64,000 nt of DNA from assembly GCF_017114995.1 (NCBI RefSeq), contig NZ_JABXKL010000074.1:1-64000 (forward strand), written 5' to 3'. The position numbers and the translations under genes were made by a program. The notes beneath the pieces are model-generated. The model was not told where the DNA came from. It made no database searches and worked only from the letters and a program-made list of their open reading frames with translations. Origin of the DNA: Nostoc sp. NMS9. Lineage in GTDB: Bacteria; Cyanobacteriota; Cyanobacteriia; Cyanobacteriales; Nostocaceae. This document shows, in pieces, positions 36,499-45,361 of this stretch; position 1 is the stretch's first letter; every line of letters starts with the position of its first letter.

Positions 36499-36988
36499 AC
36501 TAGGAACTGGGGACTGGGAAGATTTAGATATGGATTCAGACCCCAACCAAATCTTAAAGTAATTTTTTGCCCATTCCTTTGCAACTTGCTGCGCCAAATG
36601 CGAGTGCATCTCGTAGAAAAGTTGGGAAATCCTGGGCACGACCTGTTTATTCTGAATTGTGATTTTGTTAAAAACTAGGTTTCCTACTCAGCAGAGATCA
36701 GAAACCTGGTTTTTAATTCTCGTATGTCATATCAATTTGAAAAAAGAATGCAACACATAGATAATACCCTTCCCCAACCCTGCCCTTGCTAAGGGGTGCG
36801 CGTCAGCGCAGGTGGGCTTATCTGTCGTAAACATTTTTTGAATTGGTATCAGATGTGGAAAAGCAGATTATGCCTATATACAGCAGATTTCAAATTAATG
36901 AGGTACAAAAGCTAAGTCTGTTATCGAGGTATAAAGTGTGTTTTAGTTCTGAATTCTGAATTCTGAATTCTGCTGTAAGTTCCATTTG
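36499..36988. other. Intergenic region with hairpin and 7-bp repeats
   Basis: No gene seen. An inverted repeat AAAAACTAGGTTTC (36670-36683) / GAAACCTGGTTTTT (36701-36714) followed by T-rich sequence is terminator-like and may end cobO transcription. From about 36770 a dispersed GC-rich repeat (CTTCCCCAACCC... GCGCGTCAGCGCAGGTGGGC) is present. At about 36948-36972 TTCTGAA is tandemly repeated about 3.5 times. Confidence 0.55.
36670..36714. terminator. Terminator-like hairpin downstream of cobO
   Basis: A 14-bp stem (AAAAACTAGGTTTC / GAAACCTGGTTTTT, one G-T wobble) surrounds a 17-base loop and ends in a T-run. A similar AAACCTGGTTTTT hairpin occurs widely in cyanobacterial intergenic DNA, so it may be a repeat used as a terminator. 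Confidence 0.55.
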
Positions 36989-37726
36989 TTACTTTTTATT
37001 CCAGAGACTTAAAAATGCTTGATAGATGGCTGGAGTCATCTGACTTTGTAAATGATTTAATGCATCACGATGGTTTGCATTATTGTCATCATAATAAGTA
37101 AACAGATTCGTGAGCTTGACAATCTCAGGATTTTGATCGTTTGTTCCCCTCCATTTGTTAGTAACTTTGTGTAAAACATCCTTGGGTAAATTTTGTTGTA
37201 AGTTATTTAATGCTGCGATGTAAGAAGGATTTTGAGGATTCTTTTTGAATTGGAAACACAAATCTATCAGCTTGACTTGTGACTGGGGCTGGGGCTTATC
37301 TGTTAGACTAGATTGCTGTAGAATTTGACGCTGTTCAAAAGTAGCAATACCATTTTCAGTTAAACCCTGAGATTTCTGAAATTTCTTGACTGCTGTATAA
37401 GTAGCTGGGCCATAAAAAGGCTTGTCTGGAGGAATTTCGGCATTGGTTGCAAAACCGTGAAACTTCAATCTATTTTGAAGCCCTTTGACTGTTTCTTCCA
37501 TTACAGTTCGAGTATCTACATCAGCGTTACCATTAACCGTAAGTTTTTGTGAGTACTGTTTCTGAAACTTTTTAATCGCTTCTTCAGTAGGATCGTCTGT
37601 CAAAAAGTCGCTATTCCGCTTCCAGGGAGCAAATTTAGTGAGATCCGGCTTAGGATCAATCTCAGGAGCTAAATATCCCAATCCGATCAATATATGACGG
37701 ATGACTTCAGGGCTACTAACGGCCAT
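36989..37726 (-). CDS. Peptidoglycan-binding-domain protein
   Basis: The start at 37726 is chosen because AAAGGAACCAAAAAGC precedes the ATG; the frame is open a further 47 codons upstream. The 245-residue product has two peptidoglycan-binding-like helical segments, with EEAIKKFQKQYSQKLTVNGNADVDTRT (about residues 46-72) and YTAVKKFQKSQGLTENGIA (about 110-128), the usual PG_binding_1 pattern. The C-terminal half is helical with no known domain. No signal peptide is visible at this start, which is odd for a wall-binding protein, so it may be exported differently or act inside. Confidence 0.7.
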   Translation of the reverse strand: MAVSSPEVIRHILIGLGYLAPEIDPKPDLTKFAPWKRNSDFLTDDPTEEAIKKFQKQYSQKLTVNGNADVDTRTVMEETVKGLQNRLKFHGFATNAEIPPDKPFYGPATYTAVKKFQKSQGLTENGIATFEQRQILQQSSLTDKPQPQSQVKLIDLCFQFKKNPQNPSYIAALNNLQQNLPKDVLHKVTNKWRGTNDQNPEIVKLTNLFTYYDDNNANHRDALNHLQSQMTPAIYQAFLSLWNKK

Positions 37727-38111
37727 GCTTTTTGGTTCCTTTGCGATTAAACTACCATTTAATGTATCTTGTTTTACAAAAATTAGGTAAGTAGAAATAA
37801 ATAAATCTAGCATTTCTTGTTTGCAAGGCGTTCCGAAAGTTAAGCGATGTGTGACAACAAGCTGCAACTCTTTGAGACCTTCGGCGTATGCAACTACAGA
37901 GAGTGAAAAAGAAAGAGATGCGATCGCTTATTCTCAACTATTAATGATACTACGTGTTAAGGGCACACATCTGTGCGCCCCTACTGCTCTATCCACTGCA
38001 AATTTCTAATATTCATCGAAAGCGGCGGGAAACTCCATCCCCTTGTGGGTGGAGAGGGGCAGTCGCCCCGCTGCTTGGGGCATTGGGGATTGGGCATTGG
38101 TAACTTCTTCC

Positions 38112-38160
38112 CCATGCCCCATGCCCCATGCCCCATGCCCCATTCCCCATTCCCCATGCC
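38112..38160. repeat. 7-bp tandem repeat CCCCATG
   Basis: CCCCATG recurs in tandem (CCCCATGCCCCATGCCCC and so on), with CCCCATT variants at the right end. It is a simple minisatellite found commonly in cyanobacterial intergenic DNA. Confidence 0.85.
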
Positions 38161-38161
38161 C

Positions 38162-38194
38162 AAAAACTCCATCCCCTTGTGGGTGGAGTTTTTT
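38162..38194. terminator. Terminator-like hairpin
   Basis: AAAAACTCCATCCC / GGGTGGAGTTTTTT forms a stem (one bulged base) around CTTGT and ends in TTTTTT. It could terminate transcription rightwards. No gene immediately upstream on the plus strand requires it. Confidence 0.5.
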
Positions 38195-38342
38195 ATAATA
38201 TTTAACAAACCTGATTTCAGGAAAAGCACATCTTATCTTTGTAGCACCCTCTTGAGTGAAGTAGATATTTTGGCTGCATATTATAGGCGCTAACTACTGA
38301 CTATTACTTTATGAGTGTACGTACAAAACTTAAGGGACAGTA

Positions 38343-39131
38343 ATGAATCCACTACAACGCAGGCGCAAACGGGGTGTTATTCTTACACCTCAAGGATTTG
38401 AGAAACTTCAAACAGCGAAATGTCAGGCACAAAGTTGGGAAAACTTAGATAAACGTTATACTTTGGAAGATTTAAGCGATCGCACTGGCTTAGATCCAGA
38501 TACCCTGATGAAGGTATTTCATTGCCAAGTAGGAGTTGACAAGCAAACTCTAAACACCTGTTTCAGAGCTTTTAATTTATTACTTGAACCAAGTGATTAT
38601 CAACTACCTCGGACTAGTGATTTGCATCAACTCATTGAGAGCTATGCCGATAATCCATTGGCATTAAATATAGCTTTTAACAAAATTGATAAGTTATTTG
38701 ATGGTAATATTTCGGAGTTTTTAAACCAAAAAACATTAGTTTTTGGAGAGATTAGCCAGCTTTTAAAAGAGCATTTTAAACACGTGTCAGATACCGAAAA
38801 TCTAATTATTGGGTGGTTAGCAGGTAATTCTCAGCCAGCTTCACTTTCAGAACTGCGATCGCAAATATCACCTACTATACCAACACCACAATTACTAGAT
38901 GCTTTAGAATCTTTGCAAGAGCGTTCTCTAGTAGAGAAGAATGCTTATCTTTTCTCTGTTTCCCCAATGATTAGAGAATATATAAATCACCAATTAATCC
39001 AAAAGCAAATTAGCTCCAATATCAAACAGCAGCAGCGTCCATCACAAAAACATCGCTCAATTACTACTAGAGAAAAAAGCAAACTCTCGTTTAATATTCC
39101 AGCGCTTCCCGTCGTGAAGCAGCAAGGTTAA
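38343..39131 (+). CDS. Remnant STAND/NB-ARC protein lacking the P-loop
   Basis: Residues 1-90 (RRRKRGVILTPQGFEKLQ; YTLEDLSDRTGLDPDTLMKV; NTCFRAFNLLLEPSDYQLP) match the helical N-terminal domain found before NB-ARC/NACHT ATPases in cyanobacterial WD40 proteins. Residues about 94-225 (LIESYADNPLALNIA; LFDGNISEFL; LSELRSQISP; SLQERSLVEKN) match the ARC/winged-helix part of such ATPases. The nucleotide-binding core between them, with Walker A and B, is absent: it is spliced out cleanly in frame. WD40 repeats are also missing. It could be a decayed defence gene or an ATPase-less adaptor. Its 3' end overlaps the antisense 2H phosphodiesterase gene by 75 bp. Confidence 0.7.
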   Translation: MNPLQRRRKRGVILTPQGFEKLQTAKCQAQSWENLDKRYTLEDLSDRTGLDPDTLMKVFHCQVGVDKQTLNTCFRAFNLLLEPSDYQLPRTSDLHQLIESYADNPLALNIAFNKIDKLFDGNISEFLNQKTLVFGEISQLLKEHFKHVSDTENLIIGWLAGNSQPASLSELRSQISPTIPTPQLLDALESLQERSLVEKNAYLFSVSPMIREYINHQLIQKQISSNIKQQQRPSQKHRSITTREKSKLSFNIPALPVVKQQG

Positions 39132-39608
39132 TTTGTCAGCAGTAAACTCAAAATGCAACTGACGATTTTCAAATTCTGGCCAAGCAGCTTTAAAATTATG
39201 CTTTGTTAAATCCCGAAATGCAACCGTTAAATGGGGTGCAAAAGGGCGGGTTTTAGAAACCTTGTCAACAATTCTCAAGTTGCTTTCTGTATAAGCCATT
39301 AAATCAGCTTGTAAAGTTAAAAGCTCTTGACTTCTGACGACATTAATGTAAATGACACGAGGTGCAAAGGCATCAAACCCTTTGAGTGTAATTGCTACTG
39401 GCTGTTGTCCACTGGCAAACTCCTTCAAGGATGCTTCTAACAGTGGCAAGTTAGTATCTGCCCATTCAAAGGGCGGTTGCAGGGTAATATGAGGCGGAGA
39501 CTTTAGCGCCCCGCTACTAGCATAGCGATCGGCAAAGTACTGCTTAATCTCGTTGGCGTAGTCTTGAATATCTTGCGGTGGTAGGAGGGCGACAAAAAAA
39601 CGGCTCAT
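39057..39608 (-). CDS. thpR: 2H phosphoesterase / RNA 2',3'-cyclic phosphodiesterase
   Basis: The 183-residue protein has both catalytic HxTx motifs, His40-Ile-Thr-Leu (PPHITLQPP) and His126-Leu-Thr-Val (APHLTVAFRD), at the spacing of the LigT/ThpR family. These enzymes hydrolyse 2',3'-cyclic phosphate RNA ends (and ligate in vitro). Start ATG 39608. The C-terminal 25 codons overlap the end of the convergent STAND remnant gene, probably because that neighbour's end drifted into it. Confidence 0.9.
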   Translation of the reverse strand: MSRFFVALLPPQDIQDYANEIKQYFADRYASSGALKSPPHITLQPPFEWADTNLPLLEASLKEFASGQQPVAITLKGFDAFAPRVIYINVVRSQELLTLQADLMAYTESNLRIVDKVSKTRPFAPHLTVAFRDLTKHNFKAAWPEFENRQLHFEFTADKLTLLLHDGKRWNIKREFAFFSSSN

Positions 39609-39727
39609 ATATCTATATTAAATTAATTAGTAAATCACTATAGTTTGTGTCTATTGCTACTCAAATGCTACCCAAAAATACTCATAACTAAAGCAGGATG
39701 TTTGTTGTAACTGGAGTTAAGAAGCTA

Positions 39728-39994
39728 ATGCCGTGGTTTGTAAAAATTGAAGAAGGGAAAGTCGATAAATCTACCTTTGACCAATATGTACCTGCTCACA
39801 AAGCCTACATTCGGGAATTGATTACTAAAGGACACAAAGCGCGAACAGGCTATTGGGTGGAGCAAAGAGGCGGGATGTTACTGTTTGAGGCAGCCTCAAA
39901 AGAGGAAGCAGAAGCGATTATAGCTGATGACCCCTTGGTAAAACACGGCTGCGTCAACTATCAGCTTTATGAATGGCGAATTGTTATGGAATAA
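39728..39994 (+). CDS. YciI-like protein (88 aa)
   Basis: ATG 39728 follows GGAG at 39713-39716. The product matches the YciI/YCII ferredoxin-like fold: PWFVKIEEGKVDKSTFDQYVPAHKAYIREL and a GGMLLFEAASKEEAEAII segment, with the conserved His-Lys (AHKAYI) and DDPLVKHG. Function in the family is mostly unknown; enzymatic roles in degradation pathways are known for a few members. It lies just upstream of the SRP RNA gene. Confidence 0.82.
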   Translation: MPWFVKIEEGKVDKSTFDQYVPAHKAYIRELITKGHKARTGYWVEQRGGMLLFEAASKEEAEAIIADDPLVKHGCVNYQLYEWRIVME

Positions 39995-40030
39995 CACACA
40001 CTTACTGAATTTTAATGTTATGCTTATAGA

Positions 40031-40126
40031 AGACCTGGATCTATGCGATCGCAACACCCAAATCTTGTCAGAACCGGAAGGTAGCAGCAACACGGGAGGC
40101 TTGTGGTAGGCGTAGTCTCCGGGTCG
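40031..40126 (+). ncRNA. ffs: Signal recognition particle RNA (4.5S/scRNA)
   Basis: The SRP core is unmistakable: GTCAGAACCGGAAGGTAGCAGC at 40066-40087, i.e. a GGAA tetraloop closed by ACC/GGT and flanked by the conserved internal loop bases GTCAG and AGCAGC. Outer pairing supports the ends: GACCTGGA (40032-40039) with TCCGGGTC (40118-40125), and CTATGC (40041) with GCGTAG (40110-40115). The RNA binds Ffh and directs membrane protein targeting. ATTTTT follows at 40131, a possible terminator tail. Confidence 0.93.
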
Positions 40127-40153
40127 CCCTATTTTTAGGAGCGGTCAGCAACC

Positions 40154-40540
40154 ATGCCTGGTTTTGGAGATATTGTTCAAAAAGCTTTTTACCTCGGAGT
40201 TGGATTAGCTTCTTACGCAGGTGAGAAAGCAGGGGGAAAATTAGCCGAAGTGCGATCGCAAGTCCAAAAACTGGCAGATGAAATGGTTGCAAAGGGCGAA
40301 ATGAACACAGAAGAAGCCCGCCGCTTTGTTGAGGACATGATGAAGCAAGCCCAACAAGCCCAAGCATCTGGTGAAACCTCACCAGAAACGCCCCCTTCTC
40401 AACCTCGCCGCATTGAAATTTTAGAGGACGATGAAGAGCCAACGGTGAAAGAGGCGTCAAATGATGAGAATGTAGATAAATTACGCCAAGAAGTGCTAAA
40501 CCTGCAAGACGAGTTAAAACGATTGCAACGCGATCAATAA
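40154..40540 (+). CDS. Phasin-like helical protein
   Basis: ATG 40154 begins a 128-residue protein: a short hydrophobic segment (FGDIVQKAFYLGVGLASYAG), then a helix (ADEMVAKGEMNTEEARRFVEDMMKQ) as in phasin-like/PHA-associated proteins, a Pro-rich acidic linker and a C-terminal coiled coil (VDKLRQEVLNLQDELKRLQ). It sits directly downstream of ffs, an arrangement I recall in other cyanobacteria. The role is not established; the helix suggests surface binding or oligomerisation. Confidence 0.75.
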   Translation: MPGFGDIVQKAFYLGVGLASYAGEKAGGKLAEVRSQVQKLADEMVAKGEMNTEEARRFVEDMMKQAQQAQASGETSPETPPSQPRRIEILEDDEEPTVKEASNDENVDKLRQEVLNLQDELKRLQRDQ

Positions 40541-40696
40541 AAACCATTCTTTGAGCGAAATATCAGTAATAAGTGGCATTTTGACATGACACTTCGGATA
40601 AAAACTTGATAAGATACATTGCTTAGTGTGTGTTTTAGTGCTTCAAGGCAGATAACACAAAGCGTCCTGTTTATAGCCTGCAAAGGTGTCAAGTTT

Positions 40697-41098
40697 ATGG
40701 AACAGTGGCAAAAAGATTTAGTAGAAATCGTCGAAACAGTGGCTGATGAAGTAGAGCGCTTCTTCCTGGGAATGAGTGAAGTGGTAGACGCATTTTTTGA
40801 GCTAACGGAAGAAGTCAGCGAGCAAGTACACAATAATATTGTTACTGAAGTCGATCAGTATCTACAGGATTTGGCTGAACCAATGTTGGAAGCTTACTGG
40901 GAACTGGAAGACATTGTAGCAGATGTCGATCCGGGTTTTCCTTATTCAGTTGAACCTACATCTGAAAAAAATCCTGCCTGTATCGGTTGTAGTCACTACC
41001 ACGGTCAAGTTTATGGTGGTAATTTATTAGTTTGTGCTATGCATCCCCACGGTTGTGAAGATGAGAATTGTCCAGACTGGGAGAAGGAAGAGTATTGA
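40697..41098 (+). CDS. Small acidic protein with C-terminal Cys cluster
   Basis: ATG 40697 is chosen as AAAGGTG lies 11-17 bases upstream; the frame is open to 40619. The 133-residue protein is strongly acidic in its N-terminal helix (VEIVETVADEVERFF; VDQYLQDLAEPML) and ends in a motif with cysteines (CIGCSHYHGQ, CAMHPHGCEDENC) that likely binds zinc or iron. I recall homologues in cyanobacteria only, without known function. Confidence 0.75.
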   Translation: MEQWQKDLVEIVETVADEVERFFLGMSEVVDAFFELTEEVSEQVHNNIVTEVDQYLQDLAEPMLEAYWELEDIVADVDPGFPYSVEPTSEKNPACIGCSHYHGQVYGGNLLVCAMHPHGCEDENCPDWEKEEY

Positions 41099-41101
41099 GG
41101 G

Positions 41102-41275
41102 GGAGTTAGGAGTTAGGAGTTAGGAGTTAACAAGCTACAAAATTACTAAAAGGACGTAAAGATAAGTAGAATAACTAATGACAAATGACAAATGACAAGT
41201 GACAAATGACAAGTGACAAATAAGAAATGACAAATGACAAATGACAAATGACAAGTGACAAATAAGAAATGACAA
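41102..41275. repeat. Tandem microsatellites upstream of queF
   Basis: GGAGTTA recurs four times from 41102. From about 41178 to 41275 ATGACAA-type units of 7-9 bp repeat (ATGACAAATGACAAGTGAC with AATAAGAA interruptions), the last one abutting the queF ATG at 41269. The array is Nostoc-type intergenic DNA and would contain any queF leader. Confidence 0.85.
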
Positions 41276-41682
41276 CTGATAAATTATCTGAAAGTGCATC
41301 CCAGGCAAACCAAGAAATGAAGTATGGCGAACGCGACATTGCGGAAGGTAAACTAATTACCTTTGGGAATCCGCGTGTGGGGAGGCGATATGACATTAAC
41401 ATTACTTTGCCGGAATTTACTTGTAAATGTCCGTTTTCCGGTTATCCTGACTTTGCGACAATTTATGTTAGCTATGTGCCTGATGAACGGGTAGTGGAAT
41501 TGAAGGCGCTCAAACTTTATATTAATAGTTACCGCGATCGCTACATTTCCCACGAAGAATCTGCCAATCAAATTTTGGATGATTTTGTGGCTGCTTGCGA
41601 TCCGTTGGAAGTGACGGTGAAAGCAGATTTCACGCCTCGCGGTAATGTACATACCGTAGTTGAAGTGCGTCACCAAAAGTAA
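41269..41682 (+). CDS. queF: NADPH-dependent 7-cyano-7-deazaguanine reductase
   Basis: The 137-residue protein is the short QueF type: catalytic Cys54 in FTCKCPFSGYPDFATIY and a substrate-binding ELKALKLYINSYRD segment, followed by HEESANQILDDF. It reduces preQ0 to preQ1 in queuosine synthesis. ATG 41269 lies in the microsatellite, so the ribosome binding site is weak or atypical (AAGAA). No preQ1 riboswitch is seen upstream. Other queuosine genes are not adjacent. Confidence 0.93.
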   Translation: MTTDKLSESASQANQEMKYGERDIAEGKLITFGNPRVGRRYDINITLPEFTCKCPFSGYPDFATIYVSYVPDERVVELKALKLYINSYRDRYISHEESANQILDDFVAACDPLEVTVKADFTPRGNVHTVVEVRHQK

Positions 41683-41719
41683 CCTCATTACTGATGAGCA
41701 CAGATGGCATTAATCGGCT

Positions 41720-42799
41720 TCATTCAGCAATTTTCTTCACGGCAGATTGCACTTGAAGCACAACTTTTTTTGATAAAGGAATATACCCAAGTTCCAAACT
41801 GGATTTTTGCCCGTCAATCACAGCCCAATTCACAAAATTTTTCAGCGCTTGAGCTTTGACTCGGTTTGGATATTGGTGATAAGTTAAAAGCCAGCTGTAA
41901 GTGACGATGGGATAAGACTGGGCACCTGTAGGATCGGGGATAAAAGCAATCAAGTTATCATCTGGTAATTCCACTGCTTCTAAAGTTTGTGCTACAGATT
42001 CTGGTGTTGGTATAATATAATTGCCAGATTTATTTTCTAAAGCAGCCACAGAAAGTTTATTTTGTTTGGCGTAAATGTATTCTACATAGCCAATAGCTCC
42101 TGGTATCTGTTGAATCAGGGCGGTAACACCTTCGTTACCCTTTCCACCAATTCCTACTCGCCATACTACAGATTTACCAGCCCCAACTTTGCTTTTCCAT
42201 TCTGGACTTATGGTGCTTAGGTGTTTCGTCAACACGCTCGTAGTTCCACTACCATCAGTTCGGTATACAACTTGAATCGGTAAATCGGGCAAACTTGCTC
42301 CTGGGTTAGCTGCGGCTATTCTAGGGTGATTCCAATTCTTAATTTTTCCAAGAAAGATATCTACGTAAACTTGGCGTGGTAGCCTTAGAGCAGTTGGCAC
42401 ATTGACTTGAGACGACTGCTGTGCAACTGATTTGAGATTATAAGCTAGCACAATAGAACCAGCAGTTATTGGCAAAGCAATTACTCCCCGTTTTATCTTG
42501 GCTGCTTGTTCACTTGTAATTCCTACATCACTAGCTGCAAAATCCACAGTACCATCGATAAGCTGTTGCACTCCAGCACTGCTTCCTATAGCTTGATAGT
42601 TAATTTCTATATTGGGATTTTGCTGGTTGTAATCTGAAAGCCAACGCTCATACAAAGGTGCGGGAAAACTTGCCCCAGTTCCAACAAGGGAAACACGCTT
42701 TATGTTTTTCTGCTCGGCAGTGCAAGAAGCAATACTCAACAAGATAGCGATTAAAGGTAGAAGGCAAACCCGTCCCTGAGATTGAAGTTTAGCAGACAT
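41720..42799 (-). CDS. pstS: Phosphate ABC transporter substrate-binding lipoprotein
   Basis: ATG 42799 is preferred to TTG 42817. The 359-residue protein has a lipobox ending at Cys26 (LSIASC), so it is a lipoprotein on the periplasmic side. Conserved phosphate-binding motifs follow: GTGASFPAPLYERW, QAIGSSAGVQQLIDGTVDFAASD, and VVYRTDGSGTTSVL. It delivers phosphate to a PstCAB permease, which is not next to it, so it is an orphan copy. Phosphate regulation is likely, but I could not place a Pho box. Confidence 0.93.
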   Translation of the reverse strand: MSAKLQSQGRVCLLPLIAILLSIASCTAEQKNIKRVSLVGTGASFPAPLYERWLSDYNQQNPNIEINYQAIGSSAGVQQLIDGTVDFAASDVGITSEQAAKIKRGVIALPITAGSIVLAYNLKSVAQQSSQVNVPTALRLPRQVYVDIFLGKIKNWNHPRIAAANPGASLPDLPIQVVYRTDGSGTTSVLTKHLSTISPEWKSKVGAGKSVVWRVGIGGKGNEGVTALIQQIPGAIGYVEYIYAKQNKLSVAALENKSGNYIIPTPESVAQTLEAVELPDDNLIAFIPDPTGAQSYPIVTYSWLLTYHQYPNRVKAQALKNFVNWAVIDGQKSSLELGYIPLSKKVVLQVQSAVKKIAE

Positions 42800-42839
42800 A
42801 GAAATCTTTTGTTCCAATGTTTAATAAATACCTCTAGTA

Positions 42840-43011
42840 ATTTTCCAATTTGTAGCTGTGTGGGCGTAATTAATTGTAAATAACTTTAAAACGCAGAGCT
42901 TAACGCAAAGGTACGCAAAGTAATCCTCTGCGTACCTCTGCGATTTCCTTTGCGCGACGGCAGTCGCTACAACGGGGGGAACCCCCGCAACGCGCTGCCT
43001 CCCCTTTGCGT
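42840..43011. repeat. Dispersed GC-rich repeats
   Basis: The stretch holds imperfect inverted sequence around CTCTGCGTACC and CGTACCTCTGCG, then GACGGCAGTCGCTAC and GGGGGAACCCCCGC, all of which I recall as dispersed Nostocales repeats. No gene. Confidence 0.6.
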
Positions 43012-44409
43012 TTAAACTTCAATCGCCGCCTCTTTCTCTTCACCTTTTGGCTGTGAACTCAGCCGATCTAAAATCTCCAAAACTTCTTGTTCAAAAGCAA
43101 CTTGGGCACGATTAGTTTTGCCACCTACATACAAGCGATCGCCTTTTTGCAATGCCCAGATTTGCGAGTGGGAAAAGTAACTCATCACCACACCCAGCAT
43201 GAGCAAGCCAAACCCTGTGTAAACAATTGGTATGCCTGGATCGGCTTTAATTTGTAAGCCTGTGCTACCAATGACATCCAAAATTTTCAGCTTCACGCCA
43301 TTAACTTCGGTGAACATCCCAGCGCGGACTGTATCAACAAGTTTGCCAGTGGCATCATAAATTAATACCATCCCTTGCAAGTCTTTCGCTAACAGGGAGA
43401 CACCCTCACTCAAATCTGGTTTCGTTGGAACCCAGGTTCCCCAAATGCGCCCGTTACCGTTGGTGTTCAATTGCGCCATTGGAAGCTGAAAAATCGGGCT
43501 GTTATTAAATTGGACGCGAACACCTGCAATTCCCCAATCAGTTTGATAGAAAGTTATGCCATGATAGCGCAGAGGCTCGTTGACAAAAATCTTCTTGTGG
43601 TCAATTTCCTTTCCCTGATTATTCAAAACAGACATATCTGAATAAAATTGATTAATGCCGCCAGATGGTGTGTAGTCAATCCAAAAACGATTGACGCGCA
43701 CAGACCAATCTTTCGGGATTTTTGCGGCTATTGGGCCAGCATCGACAATATTTGTCACTTGAAATGTATCGCCACTAGCAACCATTTCCTGAGCGAGAAA
43801 CCCAGTCATCGCCCCCCAAATTCCCCCTAGCAAAATAGCGACGATGCCAATATGAACGATAATTGGGCCGATGCGTCCGACTATTCCTTTGCGGGCGTAA
43901 AGGAGATTTTCTTTTTCTCGATCTGGAAAAATTTTATAGCGGTGTTTCTGTAATATTTCACTGAGAGAATTCAGGGAACCAGTATCTAGTTCTGTACTTA
44001 AAGCTAACTTTTGAAATTGTCGGGGTTCTTCGTAATATTTCCAGCGCTGGGCAGCTTTTAAGGCCGGTAACTGACGGGTAAATGAACAAGCAGTTAAGCT
44101 AGTGCCAAATAAGATGAGTAATGCCAGAAACCACCAGGTACGATATACGTGGTCTAATCCAACTACTTGAATTACCTTCCAAGTTAAGAAACCAAATAAA
44201 GCTGGATGTTCTGGGTAATTGGCTTGGTAAAATGCGGGTGATTGACCTTGCTCGATTACAGTACCGGTGGAGCTAAAGATGGCAATCAATAGCAGTAGTG
44301 CGATCGCTAGTCGTAAGTTGGTCAGTACAGGCAAAAGCTCTTGGCGTAAGAACTGCCCAGGTACTGCCCACCATTTTAATTCTTTGGACGCCGAATCTTC
44401 TAAAGTCAT
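43012..44409 (-). CDS. ccs1: Cytochrome c biogenesis protein Ccs1 (ResB-like)
   Basis: The 465-residue protein has membrane helices near residues 28-48, 75-98 and 180-200, a long hydrophilic loop and a final helix near 405-425, as in Ccs1/ResB. Motifs [26 protein letters not shown], a [14 protein letters not shown] segment and the [13 protein letters not shown] segment match cyanobacterial Ccs1. It works with CcsA to deliver and attach haem to apocytochromes c in the thylakoid lumen. The ccdA gene is 30 bp upstream on the same strand, so the two form an operon. Confidence 0.94.
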   Translation of the reverse strand: MTLEDSASKELKWWAVPGQFLRQELLPVLTNLRLAIALLLLIAIFSSTGTVIEQGQSPAFYQANYPEHPALFGFLTWKVIQVVGLDHVYRTWWFLALLILFGTSLTACSFTRQLPALKAAQRWKYYEEPRQFQKLALSTELDTGSLNSLSEILQKHRYKIFPDREKENLLYARKGIVGRIGPIIVHIGIVAILLGGIWGAMTGFLAQEMVASGDTFQVTNIVDAGPIAAKIPKDWSVRVNRFWIDYTPSGGINQFYSDMSVLNNQGKEIDHKKIFVNEPLRYHGITFYQTDWGIAGVRVQFNNSPIFQLPMAQLNTNGNGRIWGTWVPTKPDLSEGVSLLAKDLQGMVLIYDATGKLVDTVRAGMFTEVNGVKLKILDVIGSTGLQIKADPGIPIVYTGFGLLMLGVVMSYFSHSQIWALQKGDRLYVGGKTNRAQVAFEQEVLEILDRLSSQPKGEEKEAAIEV

Positions 44410-44439
44410 TATGTGTAAAATCTAACAAAGGTATTGATA

Positions 44440-45180
44440 TTAAAAACTGCCGAGCGGAATCCGAGAAATTAAGGAAAACACACCGAATCCTACCAACAGC
44501 GCCCCACTAACTGGGTTAATCCAACCAGACCAGCGACGCAATTCTAGTAATTTTTTAATTGAAGCTGTAAAAGTACCTGCCAAAATCAACGGTGCTACAT
44601 AACCGGCTGTATAAGAAAGTAGCAAAACAGCCCCTAAAATTAAGTCTTGTGTATTGGCAATCCAACCCAGTAAGCTGGCTAAAACAGGTGTGCTACAAGG
44701 GGATGCGACTAAGCCGAAAGTCAGTCCCAGCAAATAGGAACGCAATCCTGCTGGCAAATCCGGCGAAATCCAATTCGTTTCGCCCAAGGATGGAAATTGC
44801 AGAGGCAGTGCTTCTAATAAGTTCAGCCCCATGAGAATGGCGATAATGCTGACGATAATCGGCAAACCAATTCCTACTTGACCGTAGACTTTTCCGACAA
44901 AACCTGCTAATATACCTAATCCTGCCAATGTAGTTGCTAAACCTAAAGCAAACCAAGTTGATTGGGCAGCTGCTTGCAAGCGGCTTTTGGCTTCATAACC
45001 ACCGATGTAACCAATGGTAATTGGCAGCATGGAAAGCATACAGGGTGTGAGACTGGTGAGCAAACCAGCTGCAAAGATGATACCAATACTCACCACGCTA
45101 AGGTGTGTTAGTTGGTTAGAAACGAGGCTGTTGGCAAATTGTTCTAGTTGGTAAATTTGGGTTTGCAGATTATCAAACAT
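44440..45180 (-). CDS. ccdA: Thiol-disulfide transporter CcdA
   Basis: The 246-residue protein has about six hydrophobic helices and the two Cys-containing motifs of CcdA: GLLTSLTPCMLSMLP in the first helix and GLVASPCSTPVLASLL in the fourth. It moves reducing equivalents across the membrane to keep apocytochrome c thiols reduced. The ATG at 45180 opens the operon with ccs1. It is divergent from the large kinase gene. Confidence 0.94.
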   Translation of the reverse strand: MFDNLQTQIYQLEQFANSLVSNQLTHLSVVSIGIIFAAGLLTSLTPCMLSMLPITIGYIGGYEAKSRLQAAAQSTWFALGLATTLAGLGILAGFVGKVYGQVGIGLPIIVSIIAILMGLNLLEALPLQFPSLGETNWISPDLPAGLRSYLLGLTFGLVASPCSTPVLASLLGWIANTQDLILGAVLLLSYTAGYVAPLILAGTFTASIKKLLELRRWSGWINPVSGALLVGFGVFSLISRIPLGSF

Positions 45181-45361
45181 GGGGAGTTTCTGAGCGGGAA
45201 ATGCTTACTCTGCTTGAATGGTAGCTTATTTTTGGTTTTTGAGTCAGCAGAAGTGATTATCCAAACCTAATATCATCTAAATTTCATCTGCCCAAAGAAA
45301 TGTATTTAAAATACAATTAAGCTCAGATTATCCCTGAAGAAGCACGGCTGGAGTATTTGGC

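Larger units (their letters stand above)
37727..38342. other. Repeat-rich intergenic region
   Basis: No gene seen in these 616 bases. Near 38040-38060 and 38162-38194 two copies of ACTCCATCCCCTTGTGGGTGG occur, the second as a hairpin with T-run. Between them, at about 38112-38160, CCCCATG is repeated about six times. The short frames across this region come from the repeats. Confidence 0.6.

Noticed and set aside
41269-41275. preQ1 riboswitch upstream of queF
   Set aside because: The sequence upstream is a 7-9 bp microsatellite with no recognisable riboswitch aptamer structure.
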